Notes: generated by a model not told the origin, from the letters alone. A stretch of 64,000 bases of DNA from CAZWRV01 sp964636325 (GCA_964636325.1 CAZWRV010000024.1:1-64000), one strand, 5' to 3'; shown: positions 26,143-35,409, counted from the first letter of the stretch. Numbers and translations: made by a program.

Positions 26143-28224
26143 ATGTGGTACAGGAACAGCTTCCGCCGTAATCTGATCGACATGCACATCGCCGACTCGG
26201 ACGAACGATTCATGTCCGAATTCGATCCGAAGACCTATGCGGACATGATGGAGCTCGCGCAGGTCGACACCGCAATCGTCTATGCGTCATCCTGCCTGGG
26301 CAACTGCTACTGGCCCACCAAGGTCGGGCACATGCACCAAGGGCTGAAGGGACGGGATATTTTCGGCGAAACGATTGGTCTCCTGAAGAGGAAAAACATA
26401 CATACAGTTGCCTACGTCAACTATTGGTCGCGCCGGGCATGTCTGGACCATCCCGACTGGCAGATGCGCGATGCCAAAGGGCGCGCCACACTCGAATACC
26501 TTTGGAATCCAGGACGCTACGGCGTATGCTGCCCGAACTCCCCTTACCGGGAATTCTTCCTGTCTCATATCGAGGAGCTTTGCAGGGATTATGAATTCGA
26601 CGGGGTCTGGGTCGACATGGTCGGCTGGTTCGCGGGAGTCTGCCACTGCGCGCATTGCCGGAAACGTTATCTTCACGAGGCAGGCAGGGATTTCCCGGCG
26701 GTCGTCAACTGGGAGGATCCGGAATGGGTCGGCTTCCAGCGCCGCCGCGAAGCATGGCTGTCGGAGCTCGGCGGCCAGATCGCCGGCGCCGTCAAACGGC
26801 TGAAGCCCGATGCCTCCGTGGCAATACAAAGCGGCATATGGGCGGCCGCCTGGTCAAGGGGATGCACGTCAGAATATCTTGCCCAAAGCGATTATCTGGC
26901 GGGAGATTTCTACGGCCATTGGCTGATCCATCATGCTTTCAACTGCATGGGGCTCAACAGCCTGACGCGCAACCGCCCCATCGAGTTCATGACCTCGTGC
27001 CATGCGAGCCTGGAAGACCATACCACTAAAAAGGCGAAGCCGTTTCTCGAGGCGCAGGTCTACTCCGCATTGACCCATGCCGCCAGCTTCGTCTTTATCG
27101 ACGCAATTGATCCGGCCGGCACAATCAACCGCCAGGTATATGAGGAGATGGGCGAGCTTTACAAGGAAATCAGGAGATATGAAAGACATATTGACGCTTC
27201 CGCGCCGGAATGCACTGACGTGGGCGTCTACTTCAACTTCGAATCGCTTATAGACACGCGGCTCAATGGAACCAAGGTTGAAGACGCCTCGCCGTCCGTC
27301 CCGCTGGTCGGAGTCTTGGAGAACATCGTGAAATCGTTGCTCGACGCACATGTCCCGTGCGGCATCATTACAGACAAGGACATCGGTTCCCTCGGCAGGT
27401 TCCAGGTGATAATCGTGCCCGATATGATAATGATGGACGAACGAGAGGCCCGCGCATTCGAAGGATTCGTCCGGTCGGGCGGCGCCCTGTACGTCAGCCG
27501 CAGGACTTCGCTGATCGGCAAGGACGGAGTCCGCCGTCCCAACTTCCTGCTGGCGGAACTGCTCGGAGTAGACTATCTCGGGGAGACCGACGAGACCGTC
27601 ACCTATCTCGCCCCGTCCGCAGGCGCGGAAGCGTTGTTCTGGGGCCACTGCCGCAAGTATCCGCTGATGATTTCCGACCGCCAGGCCAAGGTCAGGGCGG
27701 GCGCAGGCACTTCCACTCTGGCGACGCTCACGCTGCCTTTCAGCCGCCCCGGAGATACAGTCCGTTTCTCGGCGGCCATAAGCAACCCTCCCGGCATAGA
27801 AACTGAATTCCCATCCCTGGTCATGAAAAGCTGCGGAAGCGGGAAAACCATCTATTCCTCCGCCGGCATTGAAATGATGGAGCATGAGTCGCACCGAAGC
27901 ATCTTTGTCGGACTGATCAGAATGCTGATGAGCAGACCGCCCGTCTACGAACTACTCGACGCCCCGAAATCTGTCGAGGCCACCGTATTCCACCAGGCCG
28001 CCCACAACCGCTTCATAATCAACCTTCTAAACTTCCAGCAGGAGCTGCCCAACATACCGGTGGACGGGATACGGATCCGTCTTTCACTGCCAGGCAGGAA
28101 AATCAAGCAACTGCTCAAGCTTCCGGACGAGGAGGGCTTGGACTACAGTTTCGACGGAAACATTCTAACATTCACGGCCCCTAGGTTGAAAACGTTCCTG
28201 ATGTTCGCGGTGGACTATACGTAA
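26143..28224 (+). CDS. GHL6-type putative glycosyl hydrolase with beta-galactosidase-trimerisation-like domain
   Basis: 693 residues, no signal peptide. The N-terminal barrel (~1-330) carries hallmarks of the hypothetical glycosyl hydrolase 6 family: LIDMHIADSDERFMSEFDP, WPTKVGHMHQGLKGRD, DPDW-type loop (DHPDWQMRD), GVCCPNSPYREFF, FDGVWVDMVGW (candidate catalytic Asp) and the CHCAHC cysteine cluster. Residues ~370-590 form a GATase-like trimerisation domain (VIIVPDMIMMDEREARAFE, SGGALYVSR). A final beta domain closes the chain. It likely hydrolyses a glycoside released by the secreted enzymes. The ATG at 26143 has AAAGGAAA upstream; the upstream in-frame TTG overlaps the previous stop. Confidence 0.82.
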   Translation: MWYRNSFRRNLIDMHIADSDERFMSEFDPKTYADMMELAQVDTAIVYASSCLGNCYWPTKVGHMHQGLKGRDIFGETIGLLKRKNIHTVAYVNYWSRRACLDHPDWQMRDAKGRATLEYLWNPGRYGVCCPNSPYREFFLSHIEELCRDYEFDGVWVDMVGWFAGVCHCAHCRKRYLHEAGRDFPAVVNWEDPEWVGFQRRREAWLSELGGQIAGAVKRLKPDASVAIQSGIWAAAWSRGCTSEYLAQSDYLAGDFYGHWLIHHAFNCMGLNSLTRNRPIEFMTSCHASLEDHTTKKAKPFLEAQVYSALTHAASFVFIDAIDPAGTINRQVYEEMGELYKEIRRYERHIDASAPECTDVGVYFNFESLIDTRLNGTKVEDASPSVPLVGVLENIVKSLLDAHVPCGIITDKDIGSLGRFQVIIVPDMIMMDEREARAFEGFVRSGGALYVSRRTSLIGKDGVRRPNFLLAELLGVDYLGETDETVTYLAPSAGAEALFWGHCRKYPLMISDRQAKVRAGAGTSTLATLTLPFSRPGDTVRFSAAISNPPGIETEFPSLVMKSCGSGKTIYSSAGIEMMEHESHRSIFVGLIRMLMSRPPVYELLDAPKSVEATVFHQAAHNRFIINLLNFQQELPNIPVDGIRIRLSLPGRKIKQLLKLPDEEGLDYSFDGNILTFTAPRLKTFLMFAVDYT

Positions 28225-28245
28225 ACGGCGCAGGAGATAATTAAT

Positions 28246-28557
28246 ATGGAAAGAATAGGAATCTATTTCAGATTGAAAACTGGCGCCAAGGATGAATATA
28301 AAAGGCGGCATGACCAAGTCTGGCCGGAAGTGAGGGACGTCCTTTCGCAGGCTGGAATTCACAACTACTCGATATGGAACCACGACGAAATGCTTTTCGC
28401 ATATTTCGAAACCGAGGACTTTAAAAAGGCGCAGCAGATCATGGACTCCAGCGCGATCTTCCAGAAATAGCGCAAGCACATGGAGGATGTCGTTGCAATC
28501 GATCCGACGACAGGCCGGAAGGAATATTTCATGGAGCAGGTTTTCTACCATTCGTAA
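28246..28557 (+). pseudogene. rhaM: L-rhamnose mutarotase with in-frame amber codon
   Basis: Read through, the frame encodes 103 residues, almost the same as E. coli RhaM (104). RhaM interconverts rhamnose anomers. Family features: MERIGIYFRLKTGAKDEYKRRHDQVWPE, with the conserved His and YxxRH, HNYSIW, LFAYFE, then after the stop KHMEDVVAIDP and MEQVFYH. Codon 75 is TAG (28468-28470). By alignment with the conserved RWWKYM motif this was a Trp codon, so a single G-to-A change accounts for it. Truncation at residue 74 would remove the C-terminal strand and helix. Either a fresh pseudogene or a sequencing error; TAG is an ordinary stop elsewhere in the window. Confidence 0.85.
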
Positions 28558-28582
28558 ACAAAACACTTGAAAGGCATAGGCG

Positions 28583-29355
28583 ATGGAAAAGGCAAAGGAT
28601 AGATTCTGGCTGTGGGGCCACGAGGCCGGCTCGCACGACGTCTACGAGAAGCTCGGCGCCAAGTCGCGGATGACGCCGATGGAGGCGGCCTGCTACATGG
28701 GCATCAGTAATGTCGTCATGGTCATGTTCTCCGGCAGCTCGAAACCTCCCTTCGACCAGCTTGCATTGTCCATGTCTACGCTGAAAAAACTAGTCTGGTC
28801 CATCGTCGGCGCTGGAGGCAACAGCAACCTTTACATTGAAGAGGTCCTGCGGCTCTCGCGGAAATTCCCCAATATCTGCGGCGGAATGATAGACGACTTC
28901 TTCAGCGTCAAGTATGCCCCAGGCGAATGCGCGAGATATTCGGTAGAGCAGATCAGAGATTTCAAGTCAAAGCTGGGACATTTGGACCTGTGGACAGTCC
29001 TCTACGACTACCAGCTCGACTTCCCGATTTCCGACTACTTGCAACGCACCGACGTCGTAAACTTCTGGACATGGCGCTCGAAGGATCTAGCGAACCTCGA
29101 AAAAAACTGGGAGAAGCTGAGCAAGGTCGCGGACGGCAAAAGGATAGCGATGGGCTGCTACATGTGGGACTACGGCGACCACCACTGCATAGATATAAAA
29201 ACGATGCGGCGCCAGTGCGATTTCTATGTGAGCCTTTCAAGGCCGGAAAGATCGAGGGGATAGTATTTCTGGCAAGCTGCATATGCGACCTTGAACTGGA
29301 GGCCGTCGAATGGACGAGGCAGTATATACGCGATGCGGGTGATCTCGATATATAA
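28583..29355 (+). pseudogene. Frameshifted conserved protein of unknown function (TIM-barrel-like)
   Basis: The first frame gives 226 residues and stops at 29263. The sequence continues sensibly in another frame, with EPFKAGKIEGIVFLASCICD and onward to TAA ending at 29355. Restoring one base near 29235 (GTGAG where GTGGAG is expected) joins DFYV to EPFK and gives ~257 residues. The N-terminal part includes RFWLWGHEAGSH and GGMIDDFF, similar in feel to glycoside-hydrolase-like barrel proteins that follow RhaM genes in Lentisphaerae, but I do not recognise the family. It immediately follows the amber-interrupted rhaM, so two neighbouring genes carry one-base lesions. Confidence 0.75.
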
Positions 29356-29377
29356 TTTTGCACCGAAAGGGAATAAT

Positions 29378-30127
29378 ATGAGCACGGCTTCGATATATAG
29401 CCGCAGAGCGACGGAGTATTTGAAGGATCTGCTCCTGCCTGCCCATAGGGCTTTCACCTGCTTGGATCCTTCAGAACGCAAACCCGAAACGACTATTTTC
29501 ACTCTTATAGAACTTCTGATCGTGATCGCCATAATTTCCATTCTTATGGCGATGCTCCTCCCCGCCCTAAATGGGGCGCGGAATCAGGCTAAGTCAATTT
29601 CCTGCCAGAGCCAGCTTAAGCAATATGGCCAGGCCACTCTCGCATACCTCGATGAAAGCGAAGGGATGCTCTTTTATGTCTGGGATGCTTCGAAGGGGGG
29701 GGAATGGTGTAGGTGGCTTGCCAACGACACGACATGCTTCAAAGGGCTGTTCCTATTTAATTTGCCTGGCCGCGTGGAATGGCTAAGATGTCCGGCACGC
29801 CCCAACGAAGTCTATTCTCCGCTGGGAGGGCTTTTCTTCAATTACCTGCCCTCATACTTCAAGTATACCGACGGCCAAACTTTCACGGGCCCTGTCTTCA
29901 GGATGAAATCCCCGGAAGCCCATCCTTTCTGGGTGGACGGACCTCCGTCCCCGACTAGCACTGACGCCATATACGGTTATCACGTCTCGCGTTGGAATCC
30001 GCCGAACGCATGGATATACCGCGACATCCATGGGAGAAGTTTCAATCTCGTATACCTTGACGGGCATGTCGGCTCGCTTTCCAGGATAAACGTACCGGTT
30101 ACCGCGTTATGGGACATCCAACGATAA
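29378..30127 (+). CDS. Prepilin-type secreted protein with H-X9-DG domain
   Basis: 249 residues. A 40-residue leader precedes the type IV pilin-like helix FTLIELLIVIAIISILMAML, with Glu at +5 after the predicted processing site; the residue before the Phe is Ile rather than the usual Gly. The C-terminal HGRSFNLVYLDGHV matches the prepilin-processing-associated H-X9-DG motif exactly. Such pseudopilins are hugely expanded in Lentisphaerae and planctomycetes and often lie in carbohydrate loci; their job there is unknown. GAAAGGGAA precedes ATG 29378. An eight-G tract at 29695-29702 lies in the coding region. Confidence 0.88.
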   Translation: MSTASIYSRRATEYLKDLLLPAHRAFTCLDPSERKPETTIFTLIELLIVIAIISILMAMLLPALNGARNQAKSISCQSQLKQYGQATLAYLDESEGMLFYVWDASKGGEWCRWLANDTTCFKGLFLFNLPGRVEWLRCPARPNEVYSPLGGLFFNYLPSYFKYTDGQTFTGPVFRMKSPEAHPFWVDGPPSPTSTDAIYGYHVSRWNPPNAWIYRDIHGRSFNLVYLDGHVGSLSRINVPVTALWDIQR

Positions 30128-30170
30128 AAAGAACGGAAAACTGATCCTGATTACTGTCAATCAGGGATGA

Positions 30171-30344
30171 AATGATGTTTCTGCAAGCAACCATGTTGAT
30201 GGATTGAAAGCTGCGCTTGATGCCGAAAACGAACAGTCGACGCCGGCGCAGCGGGGAATCACGACAACGGCCGAAGGGGATTCAATCGTCGTCAGGCTTC
30301 TGGTTCCGGCGAGGGATTTCCGGCTTCTCGATATCTTCCCATGA
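30171..30344 (+). pseudogene. Probable gene remnant, no start codon
   Basis: The 326-bp gap before the UROD gene holds an open frame of 56 codons (30174-30341) that follows a stop directly and has no ATG. The peptide alternates helix-like and strand-like segments (GLKAALDAENEQST, GDSIVVRLLVPARDF) and looks like the rest of a small domain; the pattern faintly recalls Pcc1-like proteins but I do not claim that. Codon-position base use looks coding-like. The remaining sequence of the gap (30345-30453) shows nothing further. Confidence 0.35.
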
Positions 30345-30453
30345 AAGGAGAAGATGACAATGATCGTGGATTACGGTTAACATTGAGCTGATAGCGATAT
30401 TATATATGTTGAGGGGGATGGTGAATATAGGATTGGCATGACATATAAAATCT

Positions 30454-31551
30454 ATGAACTCACGGGAGCGATTTCTTGAGACAATGACATTCGGCCGACC
30501 GGACAGGCCGGCCGAGGGCGACTACTTCGCATATCAGTCCACGCGCGACCGGTGGGAGCGGGAAGGGCTCCCGAAAGGCGCCGATCTGAACAGATATTTC
30601 GGCATGGATTTCTATCCCTTCGGAAACCCGTGGCGAATCCCTGTGTCGGCCGACATAATACCCGCCTTCGAAGAGAAAATATTGGAGGAAACCTCGGATT
30701 TCACGGTCAAGAGGACAGTCTCTGGCGACGTAGTGAAAATCCTGAAGAACGTTCTCCCGCCGGCCATGCCGCAATTCATTTCGCATCCGCTTTCGTCGGA
30801 AGACGACTGGAAGGATTTCAAGCGCAGGCTTGATCCTTCGTCGCCTGGACGTCTGCCGGAAGAACAGCTCTCAGAGCCTGCAGCCTTGAACAGCCGGGAT
30901 TACCCGCTCGGCATCTGGGCCGGGGGAACTTACGGACTTATGAGGAACTGGTGGGGCGTTGAAAACATCTCATTGCTCTTCTACGACAATCCGGCGCTAG
31001 TCGAGGAGATGGTCGAGACGCTGATACATCTTTACGGCGGGCTCTTCGACAAGGTGGCGGGGACCGGCGTCAAGCTGGACTGGGTGATGTTCTGGGAGGA
31101 CATGGCCTACAAGACCGGGCCGCTGATTTCTCCCGGACTCTACCGCAAGTTCTGCCTACGCTTCTATCAAGTGATGATGGAAAAAATCCGCAATGCCGGA
31201 GTCCCTGTTGTGATGCTCGACTCCGACGGATGCATCGACGAACTGATCCCGATGTGGCTGGAATTGGGCATAACCGTCATGCACCCGCTTGAAGTCGCAA
31301 GCGGAATGGACGTCGTCCGGCTCCGGAGAGAATATGGGAAACACATAGGTTTTTTCGGCGGGATAGACAAACGGGCTCTGGCCGGGACGAGGGAGGACAT
31401 CAGGAGGGAGGTCTTTCCAAAACTTGAAGCCTGCCTCGGTGAAGGCGGCTTCATACCTGCATGCGACCACGGCATACCACCCGATGTTTCATTGGACAAT
31501 TATCGCTATTTCCGGGATCTTGTCAGAAAATCAGGAGAAAGGTATGGTTAA
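30454..31551 (+). CDS. UROD-family (uroporphyrinogen decarboxylase-like) protein A
   Basis: 365 residues. The opening MNSRERFLETMTFGRPDRPAEGD is the standard start of UROD-superfamily barrels. Later motifs: LDSDGCIDELIPMWLELGI, MHPLEVASGMDV, GFFGGIDKRALA and ACDHGIPPDVSLDNYRYF. The zinc-binding His-Cys pattern of MtaA-type methyltransferases is absent and the protein is not a haem-pathway HemE. Divergent members in PVC and anaerobe genomes are thought to be corrinoid-linked methyltransferases, but substrates are unknown. It overlaps the next gene, a paralogue, by eight bases, suggesting a heteromer. Confidence 0.85.
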   Translation: MNSRERFLETMTFGRPDRPAEGDYFAYQSTRDRWEREGLPKGADLNRYFGMDFYPFGNPWRIPVSADIIPAFEEKILEETSDFTVKRTVSGDVVKILKNVLPPAMPQFISHPLSSEDDWKDFKRRLDPSSPGRLPEEQLSEPAALNSRDYPLGIWAGGTYGLMRNWWGVENISLLFYDNPALVEEMVETLIHLYGGLFDKVAGTGVKLDWVMFWEDMAYKTGPLISPGLYRKFCLRFYQVMMEKIRNAGVPVVMLDSDGCIDELIPMWLELGITVMHPLEVASGMDVVRLRREYGKHIGFFGGIDKRALAGTREDIRREVFPKLEACLGEGGFIPACDHGIPPDVSLDNYRYFRDLVRKSGERYG

Positions 31552-32635
31552 TTCTGCTATATCGCCGAGGTGTCGCTTTCATAATGCCATGCGTTTCAAG
31601 GCCGTTGACCGCTTGCCGATCCTCACATGGGGATTATGGAAGGAGACGGAGCAGCGCTGGTTGAAGGAGGGCATGAAAAATGTCGAGGAGGAGTTTTCCC
31701 TCTTCGACGGACCTATGCAGAGTTGCTGGCTATATGGAAAGTTCCAGGGCCCTATCCCGCAGTTCGATGAGATTCTCCTGGAGGAAACCAACCAATATCA
31801 GGACTTCCAGAACTATATAGGGCAGGTCGAAAGGCGCTTCAAGGAGCAGACATCGATGCCGCATTTCCAGAAATATCCTGTTGCCTGCAGAAAGGACTGG
31901 GAGGAATACAAGCGCCGATTCAATCCGTCGAGCCCGGGACGTTATCCTGCTGACTGGGATATCCAGGTTCAGAAACGCATATCCGAAGCGGCTTGCGAGA
32001 TCCGCGGCCTGGCCGCCTGGGGATACTACGGATTTCTCAGGGAGATGTTCGGTCCGGAAAATCTTTCATACATGTATTATGATGATCCGAACCTCATCGC
32101 CGAGATGAACGAGTTCTGGGAGGACTACACCATTAGGCGCCTGGAGAAAGGCATCCGTGCAATGGAATTCGACTACGCCTTAATATGGGAGGACAACTGT
32201 TATAATCATGGAATGCTCCACTCTCCGGATATCTTCAAGAAGTTTATGGCGCCGCATTACCGCCGACTTGTTGAATTCTTCAACCGGCAGGGGATTGACA
32301 TCATCAGCGTCGACAGCGACGGGAATGTGACAGAATTGATCCCTCTATTGCTAGAGGTCGGCGTGACGGCGATACATCCTTTTGAAGTGGCCGCCGGCAT
32401 GGACGTTGTGAAGATCGGGAAGGAGTATCCGGAACTTCAAATATGGGGAGGCATCGACAAGAGGGCGCTCGCCATGGGGCCTGCTGCCATCGACGCAGAA
32501 CTAAAACGCGTAATCCCCGCGATGAAGAAGCGCGGAGGATACGCCGCGGGCCTTGACCACAATATCCCGTCCGACATTTCCCTTGAAAACCATCGCTATT
32601 ATATGGATAAACTTATGGAGATGGCCCGGTGTTAG
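31544..32635 (+). CDS. UROD-family protein B
   Basis: 363 residues, a paralogue of the preceding protein. Matching blocks: MRFKAVDRLPILTWG (start), FNPSSPGRYP, VDSDGNVTELIPLLLEVGV, IHPFEVAAGMDVVK, IWGGIDKRALAMG and LDHNIPSDISLENHRYY. ATG 31544 is supported by AGGAGAAAGG just upstream and by overlap with the stop of the first gene (ATGGTTAA). The longer in-frame reading to 31424 lies wholly inside the first gene. The pair may act together; the B12-activation-like gene at 36850 gives an indirect corrinoid link (inference). Confidence 0.85.
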   Translation: MVNSAISPRCRFHNAMRFKAVDRLPILTWGLWKETEQRWLKEGMKNVEEEFSLFDGPMQSCWLYGKFQGPIPQFDEILLEETNQYQDFQNYIGQVERRFKEQTSMPHFQKYPVACRKDWEEYKRRFNPSSPGRYPADWDIQVQKRISEAACEIRGLAAWGYYGFLREMFGPENLSYMYYDDPNLIAEMNEFWEDYTIRRLEKGIRAMEFDYALIWEDNCYNHGMLHSPDIFKKFMAPHYRRLVEFFNRQGIDIISVDSDGNVTELIPLLLEVGVTAIHPFEVAAGMDVVKIGKEYPELQIWGGIDKRALAMGPAAIDAELKRVIPAMKKRGGYAAGLDHNIPSDISLENHRYYMDKLMEMARC

Positions 32636-32699
32636 AATGCAAACTACGTCAGAACGGAAACCCGTATGTGGACGAATGTAATAATACGTGAGGATTATT

Positions 32700-34874
32700 A
32701 TGGGAGAAAGATATATCTCAAAGAATCAACCTGCTTCTCTTCCCTTCCTTGCAGAATTATCTGCCCCGGTTCATGCACGCTGTATCCGCAACAAACAGCG
32801 TGGCTGCCGGAATGGTGAAGCCGATCTTTCGGCGGGTGTCCGGATTGAGGTGGGAGAGCCGATCCGAAAGGCGCTGGATAGATCGATAAAGGACTTCATG
32901 CGTTTCATGTCCTTCTCAATGGGGCTTGGCTCACGCCCCGGTTCTTATCCTGTGGCTTTAAGAACGGCCGCAATCAAAGGAATAGAAGATGACGAATCAT
33001 ATCAGGTCGAAGTTAAAAAGGACCGCTGCAAGATTGTTGGTGTTGGAGTTGAAGGAATCAGAAGGGCGCTGATTCACCTCGAAGATGAAATGTCGTCGCG
33101 TCGGGGGCCGTTCCTGCCAGAAGGAACTGTCACGAGGGAATGTCGCGTAAAAGTTCGAATTTCACGCTCGCCATATGCGACATATAGGTTCGGAACCGGC
33201 TGGGAGCTTGAAAACGACGGGGACTTTTATCCGGACGAATACCTGAACCGATTGGCTCATGCCGGTATCAACGCCATATGGGTCGCAGGTTTTTTCCAGA
33301 ACCTGATAGCCACGAAAAGCATCCCGGAGCTTGGACCGAAGAAAACGCGACTCGGCAAGCTCCGCAGCCTTGTCGAAAAGGCCGCTCTTTATGGGATAAA
33401 GGTATATTTTTTCTGCATGGAGCCGCGCATAATCCGGAACCGGAAGATATTTGAAAAGTATCCTGACATACGCGGGGCTCAGTTCCCCCTCTCATGCTCG
33501 TTGGGTGAAACTGCGCTCTGCACGTCGGCGCCGAGGGTGCAGTCATACCTCCGAGAGGCATCCGCCGAACTCTTCCGCTCCGCGCCGGGACTTGCCGGAA
33601 TCATAGACATATTCGCAGGCGAACGCGCCACCAACTGCTGGTTTGACGAGGAGATTGTCAAGGGCTGTCCTCGCTGTTCCCAAAAAACGCAGTGGGAAGT
33701 CCTGTCCCAGCTTATTGGCTGCCTGAACGAAGGCATGAAGTCGGTCAGTCCGGACGCGGAATTCCTAGCATGGGATTACTCAAGCATCTCAACCGACGTG
33801 AAGCTCAGGATCATGGAGAATGCCAGCCCCGACATCGTATGGCTTGGATGTTTCGAGCACGGCGGCAGGACAAGCCGCTGCGGGAAGAAGTTCGTAATGG
33901 ATGAATATTCGCTCTCATATGCCGGTCCTTCAGAGCCGTTCAAGGCACTAGCTGCCGGTGCGCGAAAAAGCAGAAGGCGAATATATGCGAAACTTCAGAT
34001 CGGTACGACATATGAGCAGTCATCGCTTCCATACATCCCAGTCCCATCCGGCGTCTTTAGAAAATTCCATTCGATGAGACGCCTTGGGGTTGATGGGGCC
34101 ATGTTGAGCTGGATAATAGGCGGGTTCCCGAGCTTGATGTTGAAGGCGGCAGGACTTGCCTCTTTCTGTCCGGTGGGAAGTGAGGCCGATTTCATACGGC
34201 GCCTTGCCGCAATTGAATGGGGCGAGGAAGTCTCCGCGCCGGTTGCTGCGGCATGGAGGCATTTCTTCAAAGCATACAGCCTTTATCCGGCGATGAACGA
34301 TGTCTTCTACTACGGACCGATCACAAGGTGCCCCGCGTATCATCTGCGGTTGGATACCGAAAACAGGAGGGCGACTCCCTACAACTTCGGAATCACAGCC
34401 GACCGGGATATCCAGCCTTTCGAAGACAATCCCACGCGCTGGCTGGGCATATTCACGGAGAAAGAGCTGATCTCATGCTTCCGTTCAATGGCGGAAGAAT
34501 GGGGAAAAGGGCTTAGGCTTTTGAAGCATGCCGCAGAGCGGAGCCGGGAGGAAACGGCGCTGCGCCAGCTCGGCGTGGCCAAGGCCGTATGGATACAGTT
34601 CAGATCATGCGCCAATGTAATCGAATTCTACACCATTCGCAACCTCAGCGCATGGCGCGAAAAGACAAAAGGGAAGTCTCAAAGGGCCAGGATGCGGGCC
34701 ATCGCGATCGATGAAATATCCCTGGGCAGCCAGATGATCAAACTTCTGAGACACGACCCTACGCTGGGCTTTCAATCCGAGCTGTATTATTTCTCGTTCT
34801 CGGAAAATCTTATCGCCGCCAAGATCCGCCACACCCAAAATTTATTAAAGCGCCTGCGGAAGTTAACACCATGA
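32700..34874 (+). CDS. TIM-barrel glycoside-hydrolase-like protein with GH20/GH67-type N-terminal domain
   Basis: 724 residues, no signal peptide. The N-terminal region ends in ESYQVEVKKDRCKIVGVGVEG and GIRRALIHLEDEM, the typical end of the small alpha/beta domain before GH20 or GH67 barrels. The barrel follows: GINAIWVAGFF, KVYFFCMEPRI, LAGIIDIFAGERATNCW (candidate catalytic Glu), GCPRCSQKTQWEV, LAWDYSS and MLSWIIGGFPS. The C-terminal part is helical and Arg/Lys-rich. Start: AGGA lies five bases before ATG 32700; GTG 32688 is less likely. Probably cytoplasmic cleavage of imported oligosaccharide; exact activity unknown. Confidence 0.78.
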   Translation: MGERYISKNQPASLPFLAELSAPVHARCIRNKQRGCRNGEADLSAGVRIEVGEPIRKALDRSIKDFMRFMSFSMGLGSRPGSYPVALRTAAIKGIEDDESYQVEVKKDRCKIVGVGVEGIRRALIHLEDEMSSRRGPFLPEGTVTRECRVKVRISRSPYATYRFGTGWELENDGDFYPDEYLNRLAHAGINAIWVAGFFQNLIATKSIPELGPKKTRLGKLRSLVEKAALYGIKVYFFCMEPRIIRNRKIFEKYPDIRGAQFPLSCSLGETALCTSAPRVQSYLREASAELFRSAPGLAGIIDIFAGERATNCWFDEEIVKGCPRCSQKTQWEVLSQLIGCLNEGMKSVSPDAEFLAWDYSSISTDVKLRIMENASPDIVWLGCFEHGGRTSRCGKKFVMDEYSLSYAGPSEPFKALAAGARKSRRRIYAKLQIGTTYEQSSLPYIPVPSGVFRKFHSMRRLGVDGAMLSWIIGGFPSLMLKAAGLASFCPVGSEADFIRRLAAIEWGEEVSAPVAAAWRHFFKAYSLYPAMNDVFYYGPITRCPAYHLRLDTENRRATPYNFGITADRDIQPFEDNPTRWLGIFTEKELISCFRSMAEEWGKGLRLLKHAAERSREETALRQLGVAKAVWIQFRSCANVIEFYTIRNLSAWREKTKGKSQRARMRAIAIDEISLGSQMIKLLRHDPTLGFQSELYYFSFSENLIAAKIRHTQNLLKRLRKLTP

Positions 34875-34887
34875 AGGGAATTGCTTT

Positions 34888-35211
34888 ATGACATCACAGG
34901 AAGGAGTCATGGCCTCGCTAGAATATCGGATTCCAGACCGCATCCCCACATAGCTGCAAAGGATGGCGGAATAGTCGTCGGGACACATTCCATCATCGGG
35001 GATACGCCGCCTGAACTATATTCCAAGTCGGTCCGAGCGTGAAACATCTCAATCTTTGGAAGCACGCGAAGAAGAAAGGTCTTAAAACCGTCGCGAAAGT
35101 CCGGCTCAACACCTCATGGTGGCGACCAACCACTACGCATACACCTCAAACGACCTGCGCGAGAAAGTCTTGAACTGCGAACACCTGAAGAAATATTATG
35201 GGCGGGGTTAA
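34888..35211 (+). pseudogene. Debris of UROD-like and hydrolase-like genes
   Basis: No intact gene occupies 34875-35325. ATG 34888 opens 21 codons ending VMASLEYRIPDRIPT then TAG, a clear UROD-family N-terminus cut short. In another frame ~34957-35040 reads KDGGIVVGTHSIIGDTPPEL, like a UROD-family C-terminus. At ~35057 a third frame reads KKKGLKTVAKVRLNTSW, which matches the barrel segment RRIYAKLQIGTTYE of the preceding hydrolase, and ~35116-35211 is another fragment. The order of pieces indicates internal deletions in a former copy of the UROD and hydrolase genes. Confidence 0.55.
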
Positions 35212-35328
35212 GTTTTTCCCGCAGGAAGTGTCCAGGACATCCAAGCTCACGATATGCCTGCATGAGCGGACTGCTGAAATATTTTGTATGCAAGAAAAGT
35301 TGCCGCATTCCTTTAAGAATTATGAATG

Positions 35329-35356
35329 TTGACAGTGCTATTTCGCTGGCTATCTT
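35329..35356 (+). promoter_or_regulatory. Sigma70-like promoter before the oxidoreductase gene
   Basis: TTGACA (35329-35334, full consensus) and TATCTT (35351-35356) are 16 bp apart. Transcription would begin near 35363, leaving a short leader before ATG 35410. This is the best consensus promoter I see in the window and suggests the oxidoreductase is expressed apart from the upstream locus. Confidence 0.5.
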
Positions 35357-35409
35357 ATGGGCTTCGCATGAAAAACGGGTTCTCCAATTTAAATCGAAAG
35401 AGCTATCCA

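Noticed and set aside
28246..28557. TAG recoded as an amino acid genome-wide
   Set aside because: TAG ends several otherwise normal genes in this window, for example at 10334 and 21739.
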